Shown here one piece after another: positions 12,065 to 13,902 of a DNA stretch of 13,902 nt (positions are counted from its first letter, which is position 1; every line of letters begins with the position of its first letter). The stretch comes from Bdellovibrionales bacterium. GTDB taxonomy: Bacteria > Bdellovibrionota > Bacteriovoracia > Bacteriovoracales > Bacteriovoracaceae. A model generated the notes under the pieces. It was not told the DNA's origin. It saw only the letters and a program-made list of their open reading frames with translations, and ran no database searches. The position numbers and the translations under genes are program-made. The DNA lies in NCBI GenBank assembly GCA_005791855.1, contig SXUH01000339.1, forward strand, positions 1 to 13,902, read 5' to 3'.

Positions 12065-13902
12065 ATGGACGTGAGTATGGAAGCCAGTCGACAGATCATG
12101 TGGATGATTCCTTTTTGGATGAAGGTCGCCATGTACCTCTCCCTGGGAGTCGCCACCTACTTCTTCTTCCAGGGACTGGTGGAGAAGTACCGGTTCGTCA
12201 CCAACGGACAGGACTGGAAGCAGCACCTGATCCCGAAGAAGCTGAACTACTCCAACTTCCTCCGGACCATCTTCTTCCAGGGGAAGGTCACCCGCGACCG
12301 CTACGTCGGGATCTTCCACTCGATGATCTTCTACGGCTTCATCGTCCTCTTCATCGCCACCGAGCTCGTCGGGATCCACGCGGACACCCCGTTCAAGATC
12401 TACAAGGGCACGACCTACATCGTGATCTCCTTCCTGGCCGACATCGGGGGCCTCTTCGTCCTCCTCGGAATAGGCCTCGCCTACTACCGGAGGTACGTGA
12501 AGAAGGTCCAGTTCCTCTCCGCCACCCGGCCGAACCAGGAGAAGTTCATGTACGGCATGCTCATCGCCCTCGTGGTGCTGGGCTACGTGCTCGAAGGGAT
12601 CCGGCTCTACATCACCAACATGCCGGCGGGCGAGCGGTTCTGGTCGCCGATCGGCTACACCTTCGGGGGCCTGATCGGCGCCCTGGGCCTCGGGCAGGAC
12701 ACCCTGGCCACGACGTACAAGACGCTGTGGCTGGTCCACATGCTCAACACCATGGCCTTCGTCGCGAGCCTCACGCACTCGAAGTTCTTCCACATCCTCG
12801 TCCTCCCCTTCAGCGCCCTCGTCACACCTCCGCGGCGCGGGGCCGTCCTCTTCCCGATGGACTTCGCCAACGAGAACGCCGAGACCTTCGGCCTGGGCAA
12901 GACGGCCGAGCTCACCATGAAGCAGCGGCTCGACACCATCGCCTGCGTCGAGTGCGGCCGCTGCACCCAGGTCTGCCCGGCGAACCTCGCGGACAAGCCC
13001 CTCGATCCGAAGCTCATCGTCACCAAGATGCGAGACGTGATGTTCTACCGACCGGAGGCTACGCCGGAGAACAAGGAGAACACCGAGCTCTGGGGCGAGA
13101 AGCCGATCTACGGCTCGAGCGAACTCGACGCCTGCACCACCTGCGGGGCCTGCATGGAAGAGTGCCCGGCCAACATCGAGCACGTGCAGATCATCCTGGA
13201 CCTCAAGCGCTACAAGGCCCTCACCCTCGGCGACCTGCCACCGGCCGCCGCCGACGCGACCAACAAGATCAAGAAGAACGGCAACCCGTGGGGGATCTCC
13301 CAGGACGACCGCTTCAACTGGGCCCAGGGCCTCGAGGTCCCGGTGATCGAAGCCGGGAAGAAGGTGGACTACCTCTACTACGTCGGCTGCGCCGGCTCCT
13401 ACGACGCCTCCAACCAGAAGGTGGTGAAGGACACGGTGAACCTCCTGAAGAAAGCGGGGGTGAGCTTCGCGGTTATGGGCAAGACCGAGAAGTGCAACGG
13501 GGATCCGGTGAGGCGCTTCGGGGACGAGTACTCGTTCTACGAGATCGCCATCGAGAACATCGCCAACATGAGACAGTACACCTTCGACAAGGTCGTGACC
13601 CACTGTCCGCACTGCCTGCACACCATCGGCAAGGAGTACGGGAAGTTCGAGGACGGGGCCTTCGAGACGGTCCACCACACGGAGCTCCTCTCCGAGCTCC
13701 TCCGGAGCGGGAAGCTCAAGGCCCTCAAGGACGTCGCCGGCGAGCTCACCTTCCACGACCCGTGCTACCTTGGCCGCCACCACGGCGAGTACAACGCCCC
13801 TCGAGACATCCTCACCGCCATCCCCGGAGTGCGGCTGATCGAGATGCCGAAGAACAAGGACAAGGCTCTCTGCTGCGGGATGGGCGGAGGGAACATGTGG
13901 TA
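12065..13902 (+). CDS. Membrane-bound Fe-S oxidoreductase, EtfD/EMO-like (ETF:menaquinone oxidoreductase), partial
   Basis: 612 codons are visible and the frame is open at the right edge. The start has AGGAGG at 12055-12060, 4 nt before ATG 12065; GTG 12071 is possible. Residues about 17-252 form a NarI/DsrM-like membrane domain with five or more helices and candidate heme ligands His85, His225, His238 and His243. Next come two 4Fe-4S ferredoxin motifs: C294-x2-C297-x2-C300-x3-C304 followed by Pro, and C357, C360, C363, C367 with the same spacing. Then come two CCG-type modules of heterodisulfide reductase: C442, C477, C514 and C517, then C567 with C603-C604 in CCGMGGG, where the window ends. 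This order (heme membrane domain, two ferredoxin clusters, two CCG modules) is that of EtfD/EMO proteins, which take electrons from electron-transferring flavoprotein during fatty-acid oxidation and reduce menaquinone. Partner etfBA genes are not in view. A related quinone-linked HdrD/GlpC-type protein is the main alternative. Confidence 0.85.
   Translation, partial: MDVSMEASRQIMWMIPFWMKVAMYLSLGVATYFFFQGLVEKYRFVTNGQDWKQHLIPKKLNYSNFLRTIFFQGKVTRDRYVGIFHSMIFYGFIVLFIATELVGIHADTPFKIYKGTTYIVISFLADIGGLFVLLGIGLAYYRRYVKKVQFLSATRPNQEKFMYGMLIALVVLGYVLEGIRLYITNMPAGERFWSPIGYTFGGLIGALGLGQDTLATTYKTLWLVHMLNTMAFVASLTHSKFFHILVLPFSALVTPPRRGAVLFPMDFANENAETFGLGKTAELTMKQRLDTIACVECGRCTQVCPANLADKPLDPKLIVTKMRDVMFYRPEATPENKENTELWGEKPIYGSSELDACTTCGACMEECPANIEHVQIILDLKRYKALTLGDLPPAAADATNKIKKNGNPWGISQDDRFNWAQGLEVPVIEAGKKVDYLYYVGCAGSYDASNQKVVKDTVNLLKKAGVSFAVMGKTEKCNGDPVRRFGDEYSFYEIAIENIANMRQYTFDKVVTHCPHCLHTIGKEYGKFEDGAFETVHHTELLSELLRSGKLKALKDVAGELTFHDPCYLGRHHGEYNAPRDILTAIPGVRLIEMPKNKDKALCCGMGGGNMW

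Noticed and set aside
12053..13783. 576-codon minus-strand ORF opposite the EtfD-like gene
   Set aside because: The plus strand has ferredoxin and CCG cysteine motifs in an unbroken frame; the antisense product is repetitive Val/Glu/Leu/Asp-rich.
1..13902. CRISPR array, tRNA/rRNA genes, insertion sequences or phage genes
   Set aside because: No repeat-spacer pattern, cloverleaf, transposase motif, terminal inverted repeat or phage protein was seen by eye on either strand.

Overview
The window is GC-rich coding DNA with AT-richer spacers, and all of it fits a diderm (two-membrane) bacterium. The best guess is a GC-rich member of the Bdellovibrionota or another myxobacteria-like delta lineage. 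The grounds are an outer-membrane beta-barrel protein of the type shared by Myxococcus and Bdellovibrio followed by two exported TPR proteins, an AddAB-type nuclease pair, and an EtfD/EMO-type quinone-linked iron-sulfur protein. This placement is inference; there is no rRNA or marker gene here to prove it.

Layout. Positions 1-3623 (minus strand) form an envelope operon: a beta-barrel protein, a TPR protein with a distinctive C-terminal block, and a second TPR protein cut by the left edge; the last two overlap by 7 bp. Positions 3696-9369 (minus) hold addB and addA, overlapping by 8 bp, which encode a two-nuclease recombination and repair machine. Both subunits carry the four-cysteine iron-sulfur nuclease signature. 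Positions 9370-9469 are a divergent promoter region, and hslO (Hsp33 chaperone) runs rightward to 10306.

Positions 10314-11959 (minus) are a translationally coupled pair: a polytopic membrane protein of unknown function, then a lipoprotein that looks like a degenerate alkaline phosphatase/sulfatase-superfamily protein. The lipoprotein gene converges on hslO with only 7 bp between the stop codons. Positions 11960-12064 are a second divergent promoter region containing a regular array of overlapping palindromes that looks like an operator. From 12065 to the right edge runs an incomplete gene for a membrane-bound iron-sulfur oxidoreductase (EtfD/EMO-like) that would pass electrons from electron-transferring flavoprotein to menaquinone.

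Functionally the window mixes envelope machinery, DNA repair, redox-stress protein quality control and respiratory/beta-oxidation electron transfer. I see no transposon, phage, CRISPR or tRNA/rRNA gene. The most interesting unexplained items are the palindrome array at 11997-12039, the double iron-sulfur AddAB pair with a Walker-less AddB, and the lipoprotein/membrane-protein couple. The long ORFs on the strand opposite these genes are side effects of strongly G/C-ending codons and were left out.
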